NCBI GenBank assembly: GCA_036380275.1 | Contig: DASVFB010000018.1 | Span: forward strand, 1 to 8,730 | Length of the DNA stretch: 8,730 nt | Origin: DASVFB01 sp036380275 | GTDB lineage: Bacteria > Actinomycetota > Thermoleophilia > Gaiellales > Gaiellaceae | Direction: 5' to 3' | Shown here: positions 1 to 6,104 of the stretch, piece after piece | Layout: every line of letters starts with the position of its first letter | How positions within the stretch are numbered: the first letter of the stretch is position 1 | Notes under the pieces: generated by a model | What the model was told of the DNA's origin: nothing | The model's database searches: none | The model's input: the letters and a program-made list of their open reading frames with translations, nothing else | Program-made: the position numbers and the translations under genes

Positions 1-24
1 CCCGGAGACGGGCCTCTCGCGTTA

Positions 25-30
25 TACGCT
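25..30 (+). promoter_or_regulatory. Candidate -10 element for a leaderless Rieske oxygenase mRNA
   Basis: TACGCT matches the actinobacterial -10 pattern TANNNT and ends exactly 6 nt before the GTG at 37, which would place transcription start on the start codon. There is no purine-rich Shine-Dalgarno between them. No convincing -35 hexamer is visible, and the upstream DNA is cut off by the window edge. Inference only. Confidence 0.35.
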
Positions 31-36
31 GGCGCG

Positions 37-1044
37 GTGACCAATCCGTGGGCGTGGTACTCCGACCGCGACGTCTGGGCCATCGAGCAGGAGCGAATCT
101 TCGCGCGCACGTGGCAGTACGTCGGGCACTCGGGGATGGTCGAACGCGCCGGCGACTTCTTCACTGCGAGCGCAGGTCGGATCCCGGTCGTCGTGACGCA
201 TGCAGAGGACGGCGAGACGCGCGCATTCGTCAACGTCTGCCGGCATCGGGGCTCGACGGTCGCCGACGGCTCGGGGAACCGAAAAACGCTGCAGTGCCCC
301 TACCACGCGTGGACATACGGACTCGACGGCCGGCTGCGCGCCGCACCGCGCGCCGACTTCGACGTCGGCGATGTGGGGTTGGCGCCGGTGCAGCTCGAGC
401 GCTGGGGGCCCTTTCTGTTCGTGAACGCCGACGCGGACGCGGCGCCGCTCGTCGAGACGCTCGGCGAGGTCCCGGCACAGGTCGTGGAGCTGGGGCTCGA
501 CGTCGACGCATTTCAGTTCCACCACCGAAGCGAGTGGACGGTCGCGGCGAACTGGAAGGTCGTCGCCGAGAACTTTCTCGAGTGCTACCACTGCGCGGTC
601 GCGCATCCGAGCTTCACGGAGCTCGTCGACGTGTCGCCGGACGCGTACCGGCTCGAGGTCGGGCGGCTCCACTCGACGCAGATCGGGCCGGCGCGCGACG
701 GCGAGACTCGCAGCCAGTTCCACTTCATCTGGCCGAACACCGGGATCAACGTCTTCCCCGGCGAGCCGAACCTCTCGATCGGGCCGATCGTCCCGGCCTC
801 GCCGGAGCGGACGGATCGCTTTCTCGACTACTTCTTCGGCGCAGGCGTCGAAGAGTCGTGGATCGGCGACTTGCTGGAGCTCGACGACCAGGTTGGCCGC
901 GAGGACACGGCGCTGGTCGAGCGCGTCCAGACCGGCGTCGCATCGGGAGCGCTTCGGGAGGGCCGCCTGCTCGGCGAGGCGGAAAAGCTCGTCGCCCACT
1001 TTCAGGGGCTCGTGCGGGAATCGTTGAGCGCTAGCGGCGCCTGA
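37..1044 (+). CDS. Rieske non-heme iron oxygenase, alpha subunit (ring-hydroxylating/quaternary-amine type)
   Basis: The predicted cytosolic oxygenase would use electrons from a reductase (not in this window) to activate O2 on an unknown substrate. Seen: the Rieske [2Fe-2S] motif CRH...CPYH with C68, H70, C87 and H90; the N172-W-K lead-in to the catalytic domain; the mononuclear iron site with H185 and H190 inside ENFLECYHCAVAHP; a likely third ligand, D290, in GREDTALVERVQ. The bridging acid between the two metal centres is Glu (E182), not the usual Asp. Glu at this place and the ECYHC pattern resemble carnitine- and betaine-type monooxygenases more than naphthalene-type dioxygenases. At 335 residues it is short for the family (about 370-450). 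The GTG at 37 places the usual 'Y-x-D-x-x-V...E...IF-x-R-T-W' opening at residue 8. The frame stays open to the left edge, so a slightly earlier start is possible. No beta subunit, ferredoxin or reductase lies alongside. Family assignment is firm; substrate is unknown. Confidence 0.93.
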   Translation: MTNPWAWYSDRDVWAIEQERIFARTWQYVGHSGMVERAGDFFTASAGRIPVVVTHAEDGETRAFVNVCRHRGSTVADGSGNRKTLQCPYHAWTYGLDGRLRAAPRADFDVGDVGLAPVQLERWGPFLFVNADADAAPLVETLGEVPAQVVELGLDVDAFQFHHRSEWTVAANWKVVAENFLECYHCAVAHPSFTELVDVSPDAYRLEVGRLHSTQIGPARDGETRSQFHFIWPNTGINVFPGEPNLSIGPIVPASPERTDRFLDYFFGAGVEESWIGDLLELDDQVGREDTALVERVQTGVASGALREGRLLGEAEKLVAHFQGLVRESLSASGA

Positions 1045-2023
1045 AAAGCCCGCGCTGCCGCTCGGGCGCCGGCTCTTCGCCGAGCGCGCGTGCGCCGGCC
1101 GCGACGTCCTCGGCGGTGAGCGTCATGAGCTCGTCCGTCCCAACCTCGTCCAGTCGCCCAGCCAGGCGCAGCGCGTGCGTGTTCAGCGCCTGCTCGAACA
1201 GCGTGCGTCCGAAGCGCGCGTTGCCGAAGCGAGGGCCGCGCTTCGCGCCGTCGAGGATCCGACGCAGCGCTTCGACCGCTCCCTCGTCGAAGCGGTACTC
1301 GCTATCCGTGGCGAACTTCGCCGTGATCGCGACCAGCTCGTCTGTCGAGTAGTCCGGGAACGTGATCTCGCGCGAGAAGCGCGACTGCAGACCCGGGTTC
1401 GACTCGAGGAAGCGACGCATCAGCGCCGGGTAGCCGGCGACGATCACAACGAGGCGGTGGCGGTGATCCTCCATGCGCTTGAGCAGCGTCTCGATCGCCT
1501 CGGGGCCGAAGTCAAGCCTTCCCTCTTCGCCGCGCGCGAGCGCATACGCCTCGTCGATGAAGAGCACGCCGTCGAGGGCACGCTTCACGGCGCGGTCGGT
1601 CTTGATCGCCGTCGTACCGACGTACTCGCCGACGAGCCCGGCGCGGTCGACCTCGACGAGGTGACCCCGCTTGAGCAGTCCCATCGCGCGGTACATCTGC
1701 GCGAGCAGGCGCGCGACGGTCGTCTTGCCCGTGCCCGGGTTGCCGAGGAAGACGAGGTGCTGGCTCGTCGCTGCCTCGGCGAGCCCGTGCTCCTGGCGCC
1801 GCGCCTGCACTTCGAGGAACGCGATCAGCGCGCGTACCTGCTCCTTCACCGTCTCCAGCCCGATCAGCCCGTCGAGCTCGGCCTGCAGCTCGTCGAGCGT
1901 GCGCTCCGGTTCCGGGCGCGGTACCCGGAGCTGATCCGCGAAGTCATCTCCAACCGTCTGGCGAACGCGTTCGCCGAGCGCGCGCAGCGCGTCGGCGGCG
2001 TCGTCGAGCGGGTTCCGACTCAC
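1031..2023 (-). CDS. AAA+ ATPase, CbxX/CfqX family
   Basis: A soluble ATPase of 330 residues from the CbxX/CfqX group, whose known members include red-type Rubisco activase and the AAA domains of type VII secretion EccA proteins. Seen: Walker A GNPGTGKT (residues 94-101); a pore-loop-like VGEYVG (131-136); Walker B VLFIDEA (153-159, D157/E158); a sensor-1 region VVIVAGY (192-198); an arginine-finger candidate R215 in NPGLQSRF; a sensor-2 segment GNAR (267-270). About 45 residues precede the ATPase domain and a short Arg-rich tail ends it. No Rubisco or type VII secretion gene is nearby, so the remodelling target is unknown. It starts with GTG at 2023, which has no well-placed Shine-Dalgarno. 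It lies 54 bp downstream of the alcohol dehydrogenase on the same strand, and its 3' end overlaps the Rieske oxygenase gene by 14 bp, tail to tail. Family is confident; role is not. Confidence 0.92.
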   Translation of the reverse strand: MSRNPLDDAADALRALGERVRQTVGDDFADQLRVPRPEPERTLDELQAELDGLIGLETVKEQVRALIAFLEVQARRQEHGLAEAATSQHLVFLGNPGTGKTTVARLLAQMYRAMGLLKRGHLVEVDRAGLVGEYVGTTAIKTDRAVKRALDGVLFIDEAYALARGEEGRLDFGPEAIETLLKRMEDHRHRLVVIVAGYPALMRRFLESNPGLQSRFSREITFPDYSTDELVAITAKFATDSEYRFDEGAVEALRRILDGAKRGPRFGNARFGRTLFEQALNTHALRLAGRLDEVGTDELMTLTAEDVAAGARALGEEPAPERQRGLFRRR

Positions 2024-2029
2024 GCGGGG

Positions 2030-2035
2030 AAGCTA
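2030..2035 (-). promoter_or_regulatory. Candidate -10 element for a leaderless AAA+ ATPase mRNA
   Basis: On the minus strand TAGCTT (TANNNT) is followed by exactly six bases (CCCCGC) and then the GTG start at 2023. This would give the ATPase its own leaderless transcript, separate from the dehydrogenase upstream. The -35 region would fall in the palindrome cluster at 2054-2072, with no recognisable TTGACA. Inference. Confidence 0.35.
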
Positions 2036-2053
2036 CCTTTCCGGACACGCCCG

Positions 2054-2072
2054 AGGGACTGTCCCTGGGACA
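2054..2072. repeat. Two overlapping perfect 13-bp palindromes (REP-like or operator/terminator-like)
   Basis: The 19 bases AGGGACTGTCCCTGGGACA contain two perfect inverted repeats that share their middle arm: AGGGAC-T-GTCCCT (2054-2066) and TGTCCC-T-GGGACA (2060-2072). Only one hairpin can form at a time. A direct repeat GGACACG flanks the unit (2043-2049 and 2068-2074). The element starts a few bases beyond the dehydrogenase stop codon and occupies about -31 to -49 relative to the ATPase start. There is no T-run, so it is a poor classical terminator. It could be a REP-type dispersed repeat, a regulatory site, or a U-less terminator hairpin. The symmetry is directly seen; function is open. 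Confidence 0.55.
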
Positions 2073-2077
2073 CGGCG

Positions 2078-3025
2078 TTAGGAGACGAGGACGAGCGCGC
2101 CTCGAACATCTCCGCGGCGCAGCTTGTCGAGCGCCTCGTTGGCTTGGTCGAGCGGGAACGTCTCGACATGCGTGCGCACCGGCACGCGCGGGGCGAGCGC
2201 CAGGAACTCCTCGCCGTCGCGCCGCGTCAGGTTCGCGACGGAGCGCAGTACACGCTCGCCCCAGAGCAGCTCGTACGGGAACGCCGGGATGTCGCTCATG
2301 TGAATCCCCGCGCAGACGACCGAGCCGCCCTTCGCAACCGCGGCGAGCGCGGCCGGCACGAGCGCGCCCACCGGCGCGAAGATGATCGCCGCGTCGAGCT
2401 CCTCCGGCGGCGCCCCCGCGCCCGCCCACTCCGCGCCGAGCTCCCGCGCGAACGCCTGGGCATCGTCATCGCCCTCGCGCGTCACCGCGAACACGCGCCG
2501 TCCCTCGTGGCGCGCGACCTGCGCGACGATGTGGGCGGACGCGCCGAAGCCGTACAGCCCGAGTCGCTCCGCCTCCCCCGCGAGCCGCAGCGACCGGTAC
2601 CCGATCAGCCCCGCGCACAGCAACGGCGCAGCCTGCAAATCGTCGAAGCCATCGGGAATCGGAAAACAGAACCGCTCATCCGCGACCGTCCACTCCGCGT
2701 ACCCGCCATCGATGTCGTACCCGGTGAAGCGCGCAAAGTCGCAAAGGTTCTCGCGGCCGGACGTGCAGTACCGGCACTCGCCGCACGTCCAGCCAAGCCA
2801 CGGAACGCCCAGCCGGCGCCCGTCATCGGTCTCGCCCACGATCTGATGGCCGGGAATCAGCGGCAGCTTCGGCTGGTCGAGCTCGCCGTCGACGATGTGC
2901 AGATCGGTTCGACAAATGCCGCAGGCGAGCACTCGAAGCAGCACCTCATCGCCTTCCGGTTTAGGAATCGCCACCTCCTGCGGTGACAGAAGTTGGCCCA
3001 CCTGACCGAGAACCATCGCGCGCAT
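2078..3025 (-). CDS. Zinc-dependent alcohol dehydrogenase (MDR superfamily)
   Basis: A medium-chain NAD(P)-dependent dehydrogenase that should interconvert an alcohol and an aldehyde or ketone in the cytosol. Seen in the 315-residue product: catalytic-zinc ligands C35 (in ACGICRTDLH), H60 (PGHQIVG) and probably C137 (PLLCAG); a complete structural zinc site C81, C84, C87 and C95 (CGECRYC...C); a Rossmann turn GFGASAH at about 159-165. The cofactor loop lacks the third glycine of GxGxxG, and GHQ replaces GHE. From memory, both occur in the propanol-preferring or 'adh_fam_2' branch, so they look like subfamily traits and not damage. The ATG at 3025 is preferred over an in-frame TTG at 3046 because GGAAGG lies 8 nt upstream of it and because the TTG overlaps the divergent peptidase start. 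The AAA+ ATPase follows 54 bp downstream. Substrate cannot be told from sequence. Confidence 0.93.
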   Translation of the reverse strand: MRAMVLGQVGQLLSPQEVAIPKPEGDEVLLRVLACGICRTDLHIVDGELDQPKLPLIPGHQIVGETDDGRRLGVPWLGWTCGECRYCTSGRENLCDFARFTGYDIDGGYAEWTVADERFCFPIPDGFDDLQAAPLLCAGLIGYRSLRLAGEAERLGLYGFGASAHIVAQVARHEGRRVFAVTREGDDDAQAFARELGAEWAGAGAPPEELDAAIIFAPVGALVPAALAAVAKGGSVVCAGIHMSDIPAFPYELLWGERVLRSVANLTRRDGEEFLALAPRVPVRTHVETFPLDQANEALDKLRRGDVRGALVLVS

Positions 3026-3030
3026 GTCGT

Positions 3031-3036
3031 TAGCCT
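3031..3036 (+). promoter_or_regulatory. Candidate -10 element for the M29 aminopeptidase
   Basis: TAGCCT (TANNNT) ends 9 nt before the ATG at 3046, and no Shine-Dalgarno precedes that ATG. Transcription from here would give a leader of only about 0-4 nt. The hexamer overlaps the ribosome binding site of the divergent dehydrogenase. Inference. Confidence 0.25.
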
Positions 3037-3039
3037 TCC
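3034..3039 (-). promoter_or_regulatory. Ribosome binding site deciding the alcohol dehydrogenase start
   Basis: GGAAGG on the minus strand sits 8 nt before the ATG at 3025. It is one of the few clear Shine-Dalgarno sequences in the window. It rules in ATG 3025 over the TTG at 3046, and it means this mRNA has a leader reaching into the start of the divergent peptidase gene. Confidence 0.7.
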
Positions 3040-3045
3040 ACAACA

Positions 3046-4287
3046 ATGAAAGGTCTACTGCGGCCCGAGGAGCTCGCGCGTTACGCGGATGCGGTTGTCA
3101 AAGTCGGCCTTTCGCTCGGCCGGGGAGACGACCTCCTCGTGACGTGCCAGCCGGCACATCGCGAGTTCGCCGTAGCGCTGGTGGAGGCGGGCTACCGGGT
3201 CGGCGCGCGCAACGTGGACGTCGAGTACAACGACCCGCTGGTGCGGGCCGCCTACCTGCGAACGGCGTCCGACAAGTCGATCGGGTACGTGGCCCCGTGG
3301 CGTGCCACACGTGTGCGCGCGGGGATCAAGGCTGAGACCGCGACGCTCTGGATCGCCGGGGAGAGCGAGCCCGGAGCGCTGAACGAGGTGCCTGGGCGAC
3401 GGCTCGCGGACGACATGACGCGGACGCAGAAGCGCTTCCCGGACGTGCGCAGAGCGTCGCGCGTCGGCAAGCGTCGCTGGGCGATCGCCGCGTGGCCGAC
3501 GGACAGCTGGGCGAGTGCGGTGTATCCGAGCATCGGCAAGGAAGCGGCACAACGGCGTCTTGCGCGCGACCTCCTCGAGTTCTGCCGCGTCGGGCCGAAC
3601 GACCCCTCGGGCGTGACCGGGCTTACGAAGCATCTCGCCGACCTCCGCCGCCGCGCGCAGCGCCTCTCCCGCCTGAAGCTTCAGCGCATCGAGCTGCGCG
3701 GGCCCGGCACGGACCTCTCCGTGGCGCTGCACCCGGAGACGCGCTGGACGGGCGGCGGCTACACGAACTTCTACGGCAAGCGAACGGCGCCGAACCTGCC
3801 GACGGAGGAGTGCTTCACGTCGCCGGTCGCGTCCGCCACCGAGGGCACGTTCCGGTGCTCCCAGCCGCTCATGTTCCAGGGGACATTGATCGAGAAGATC
3901 TCCGGCGAGTTCCGCAGCGGCCGGCTCGTGCGCCTCGACGCGAAGCGGAAGGCACAGCGCGACTTCTTCGCCGACTTTCTTTTCGCGATCAAGGACGCGG
4001 ACCGGCTCGGCGAGGTTGCGCTCGTCGACTCGAGCTCGCGGATTGGCCAGGCCGGCCGGATCTACTACAACACGCTGTTGGACGAGAACGCTGCGGCGCA
4101 CATCGCGTTCGGTGCCGGCTTCTCACACACGCGCTCGAACGACGACACGAATCGCGCGCGGCGCGGCGTCAACCGCTCCGACGCGCACGTCGACGTGATG
4201 ATCGGCACAGACGACTTCGAGGCGACCGGAATCGCCGCCCGCGGTCGCCGCGTGCCGCTCATAGCCGACGGAGCCTGGCAGATCTAA
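3046..4287 (+). CDS. M29-family (thermophilic-type) metalloaminopeptidase
   Basis: A predicted cytosolic metal-dependent aminopeptidase of 413 residues, the usual length for M29 enzymes such as AmpS/AmpT, which release N-terminal amino acids from peptides. Seen: the N-terminal 'LARYADAVVKVGLSL..GDDLLV' pattern; the PTEECFTSP segment with metal-ligand candidate E254/E255; GEVALVD with E323; NTLLDENAAAHIAFG with E347 and H352; HVDVMIG with H381 and D383. Spacing between these residues closely follows the two-metal site I recall for the Geobacillus enzyme. One oddity: the position seven residues after H352, normally Tyr and proposed to act in catalysis, is Phe (F359). The ATG at 3046 fits the family start but has no Shine-Dalgarno. 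The gene diverges from the alcohol dehydrogenase across 20 bp and ends 43 bp before marR. Family is confident; activity with the Phe substitution is uncertain. Confidence 0.92.
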   Translation: MKGLLRPEELARYADAVVKVGLSLGRGDDLLVTCQPAHREFAVALVEAGYRVGARNVDVEYNDPLVRAAYLRTASDKSIGYVAPWRATRVRAGIKAETATLWIAGESEPGALNEVPGRRLADDMTRTQKRFPDVRRASRVGKRRWAIAAWPTDSWASAVYPSIGKEAAQRRLARDLLEFCRVGPNDPSGVTGLTKHLADLRRRAQRLSRLKLQRIELRGPGTDLSVALHPETRWTGGGYTNFYGKRTAPNLPTEECFTSPVASATEGTFRCSQPLMFQGTLIEKISGEFRSGRLVRLDAKRKAQRDFFADFLFAIKDADRLGEVALVDSSSRIGQAGRIYYNTLLDENAAAHIAFGAGFSHTRSNDDTNRARRGVNRSDAHVDVMIGTDDFEATGIAARGRRVPLIADGAWQI

Positions 4288-4311
4288 CAAGCACCTAACA
4301 GTCGGCGGCTA

Positions 4312-4330
4312 TCGTTAACTTAGTTAACGA
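4312..4330. promoter_or_regulatory. Perfect 19-bp palindrome, probable MarR operator
   Basis: TCGTTAACTTAGTTAACGA has two perfect 8-bp arms (4312-4319 and 4323-4330) around a 3-nt spacer, and it directly abuts the MarR ATG at 4331. It is AT-rich in a very GC-rich setting. The half-site GTTAAC and the placement over the presumed promoter and start site are typical of operators through which MarR proteins repress their own operon. The symmetry is seen; binding is inferred. Confidence 0.75.
4316..4321 (+). promoter_or_regulatory. Candidate -10 element inside the MarR operator
   Basis: TAACTT (TANNNT) lies in the middle of the palindrome and ends 9 nt before the MarR ATG, which has no Shine-Dalgarno. 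A regulator bound to the palindrome would cover it. No good -35 is visible. Inference. Confidence 0.35.
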
Positions 4331-4771
4331 ATGCCGACTGCTCTGGCCATCGATCCGACGACCCTCGCCAACCGGCTCCGCCCGGCACTCCTCCGTCTCA
4401 ACCGCGAGCTGCGGCGGGAGCTCCACTCGCTGACGGTCACGGGCGGCCAGGTCTCGCTGCTGATCAAAATCCAGAAGGAGCGGGGGATCGAGATCCGGGA
4501 GCTGGCGCGTTGGGAGCGCATGTCGACGCCCGGGATGTCGAAGTACGTCTCGCGGCTCGAAGCCGCAGGCCTTGTTCGTCGCACCCAGCTCGCGGACAGG
4601 CGTCGCGTAGGGCTCGAGCTCACACCCGAAGGAGCGCGTGTGCTCTCGTCCGTGAAGCGTCGCCGGACGGCCTGGCTCGCCGAGCGGCTGCGCGGGCTGT
4701 CGCCCACGGAACTCGAGGCCGTTGACGCGGCCGTCGAGCCGTTGCTCAAGCTGCTCGAGGTCGAGCCGTGA
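4331..4771 (+). CDS. MarR-family transcriptional regulator
   Basis: A 146-residue winged helix-turn-helix regulator, the usual MarR length, expected to act as a dimer that releases DNA on binding a small molecule or after oxidation. Seen: an N-terminal dimerisation helix (about 8-34); the recognition region 'IRELARWERMSTPGMSKYVSRLE' (about residues 55-77); the wing signature DRRRVGLELTPEG (about 88-100); a long C-terminal helical region for dimerisation. There is no cysteine, so thiol-based redox sensing by this chain is unlikely. The ATG immediately follows the 19-bp palindrome, which supports both the start and autoregulation. The stop codon overlaps the GTG of the exporter gene (GTGA, 4768-4771), so the two are one translationally coupled operon, and the exporter is the likely regulatory target. 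The ligand is unknown. Confidence 0.94.
   Translation: MPTALAIDPTTLANRLRPALLRLNRELRRELHSLTVTGGQVSLLIKIQKERGIEIRELARWERMSTPGMSKYVSRLEAAGLVRRTQLADRRRVGLELTPEGARVLSSVKRRRTAWLAERLRGLSPTELEAVDAAVEPLLKLLEVEP
4757..4760 (+). promoter_or_regulatory. Ribosome binding site of the MFS exporter, inside marR
   Basis: GAGG lies 7 nt before the GTG at 4768, within the last codons of the MarR gene. It supports the GTG start and the coupled GTGA arrangement. Confidence 0.5.
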
Positions 4772-6048
4772 CGGCGCTGCTGCTCCGCAGCGGCCGCCGC
4801 ACGTTCCTGAGCCTGCGCAAGCACCGCAACTACCGGCTCTTCTTCAGCGGCCAGGTGGTCTCCGTCAGCGGCACCTGGATGCAGAACATCGCCATGTACT
4901 GGTTCGTGCTCACGCTGACGCACGATCCGGTCGCGATCGGGATCCTCTCTTTCTGCCGCTTCGGTCCGTTCACGATCTTCGGCCTCTTCGCCGGGGTGAT
5001 CGCGGACCGCTTTGACAACCGCAAGACCGTGATCGTCACGCAGTCGGTGCAGATGGCGCTCAGCGCCGTGCTCGCGATCGACGCGGTGACGGGCCACGCA
5101 ACGGCGTGGCACGTCTACGCGATCGCCGCTCTGAGCGGAACCGCGCTGGTGCTCGACGCGCCCGCGCGCCAGTCGCTCACGTTCCGGATGGTAGGCCGCG
5201 ACGAGCTGCCGAACGCGATCGCGCTCAACTCGAGCCTGTTCAACATCGCGCGGATCGCCGGCCCCGCGCTCGGCGGCGTCGTCATCGCCGTAGTAGGCGT
5301 CGGGTGGTGCTTCGCAGCCAACGCCGTGAGCTTCCTCGCAGTCCTCACGAGCCTCCTCCTGATGCGCCCGGCGGAGTTCTTCCCCATCGGGCAGCACAAG
5401 CGGCCGACGTTCTGGCGAGGGACGCGCGAAGGCCTCTCCTACGTTCGGCGCTCGCGCAGCATCCTCGTGATCCTCGGGATGATGGTCGTGTTCGCGAGCC
5501 TCTGCTTCAACTTCAACATCCTGCTCCCGGTGCTCGCCAAGCAAACGCTCGACGCCGGGCCGCGCACGTTCGGCGTGCTCTCGGCGGCATTCGGCTTCGG
5601 CGCGCTGATCGGAGCACTCTTGGCGGCTGCGCTCGCGCGTGCGCGCTGGCGCACGATGCTGCTCGGCGCGATGGGCTTCGCGCTCTGCGAGCTGGCGATC
5701 GCGCCCGTGCACTCGATCCCGCTCGACGTGCTGCTTCTCTTCGCGTGCGGAATCTTCTTCACGTCCTATACCGCGAACGCGAACACGCGCCTCCAGCTCG
5801 ACGCTCCAGATCACCTGCGCGGGCGCGTGCTCTCGCTCTATTACTACGCGTGGAACGGGCTCGCGCCGCTCGGCGGCCTCATCGTCGGCTGGCTGTCGGC
5901 GACAGGAGGCACGGAGCTCGCGTTCGCCGTTGCGGGCACAGCCGGGCTTGCGATGGCAATCATGGGTGCGCTCGCGGTGCGCAAGCCGAGATCCGCACCG
6001 ATTGCGGACGAACTCGCCGAGCCCCGAGAAGAACTCGCGGCTGCGTGA
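4768..6048 (+). CDS. MFS exporter, DHA3/EntS-like (MFS_3) family
   Basis: A 426-residue inner-membrane transporter predicted to export a drug, siderophore or metabolite using the proton gradient. Seen: an MFS motif-A loop GVIADRFDNRKTV (about 76-88) between the second and third helices; the segment 'LDAPARQSLTFRMVGRDELPNAIALNS' (about 129-155) typical of the EntS-like MFS_3 group; hydrophobic stretches consistent with about 12 helices (for example 44-72, 167-198, 231-256, 266-290, 296-312, 319-334, 366-403); a C-terminal-half HLRGRVLSLYY (349-359) matching the second-half equivalent of motif A. The C-terminus is a short charged cytosolic tail. It begins with GTG overlapping the marR stop by four bases. 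Expression should follow MarR derepression, so the exported compound may also be the MarR ligand. Substrate cannot be assigned. Confidence 0.93.
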   Translation: MTALLLRSGRRTFLSLRKHRNYRLFFSGQVVSVSGTWMQNIAMYWFVLTLTHDPVAIGILSFCRFGPFTIFGLFAGVIADRFDNRKTVIVTQSVQMALSAVLAIDAVTGHATAWHVYAIAALSGTALVLDAPARQSLTFRMVGRDELPNAIALNSSLFNIARIAGPALGGVVIAVVGVGWCFAANAVSFLAVLTSLLLMRPAEFFPIGQHKRPTFWRGTREGLSYVRRSRSILVILGMMVVFASLCFNFNILLPVLAKQTLDAGPRTFGVLSAAFGFGALIGALLAAALARARWRTMLLGAMGFALCELAIAPVHSIPLDVLLLFACGIFFTSYTANANTRLQLDAPDHLRGRVLSLYYYAWNGLAPLGGLIVGWLSATGGTELAFAVAGTAGLAMAIMGALAVRKPRSAPIADELAEPREELAAA

Positions 6049-6088
6049 GTTCGTCTCCGCGCGTCTATCGCCGACCCGGATAGCCAGG

Positions 6089-6094
6089 TAGTGT
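6089..6094 (+). promoter_or_regulatory. Candidate -10 element for the BNR-repeat protein
   Basis: TAGTGT (TANNNT) ends 10 nt before the GTG at 6105 in the 56-bp gap after the exporter gene. The only purine-rich stretch, AGGTAG at 6086-6091, is 13 nt from the GTG, too far for a good Shine-Dalgarno. A weak 5-bp inverted repeat, CTATC/GATAG (6065-6069 and 6079-6083), lies just upstream. Low-confidence inference. Confidence 0.22.
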
Positions 6095-6104
6095 CCGGCG
6101 TGGC

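Noticed and set aside
1175..2986. A 603-codon open frame on the plus strand, antisense to both the ATPase and the dehydrogenase
   Set aside because: It runs opposite two well-recognised genes and crosses their intergenic gap. Its translation is rich in Arg, Glu, Asp, Leu and His without any known motif, as expected for a GC-rich shadow frame.
3026..3046. An N-terminal extension of the alcohol dehydrogenase from TTG at 3046
   Set aside because: The added seven residues match nothing in the family, the TTG lies on the peptidase start codon, and the ATG at 3025 has GGAAGG at ideal spacing.
3055..4101. A 348-codon open frame antisense to the M29 peptidase, and a similar 325-codon frame antisense to the Rieske oxygenase (22-999)
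   Set aside because: Both are mirror frames of strong genes, with no motif and charged, repetitive composition typical of high-GC antisense frames.
6065..6083. CTATC/GATAG inverted repeat between the exporter and BNR genes as a terminator or operator
   Set aside because: The arms are only 5 bp with a 9-nt loop and there is no T-run; this is within chance expectation and is mentioned only as context.
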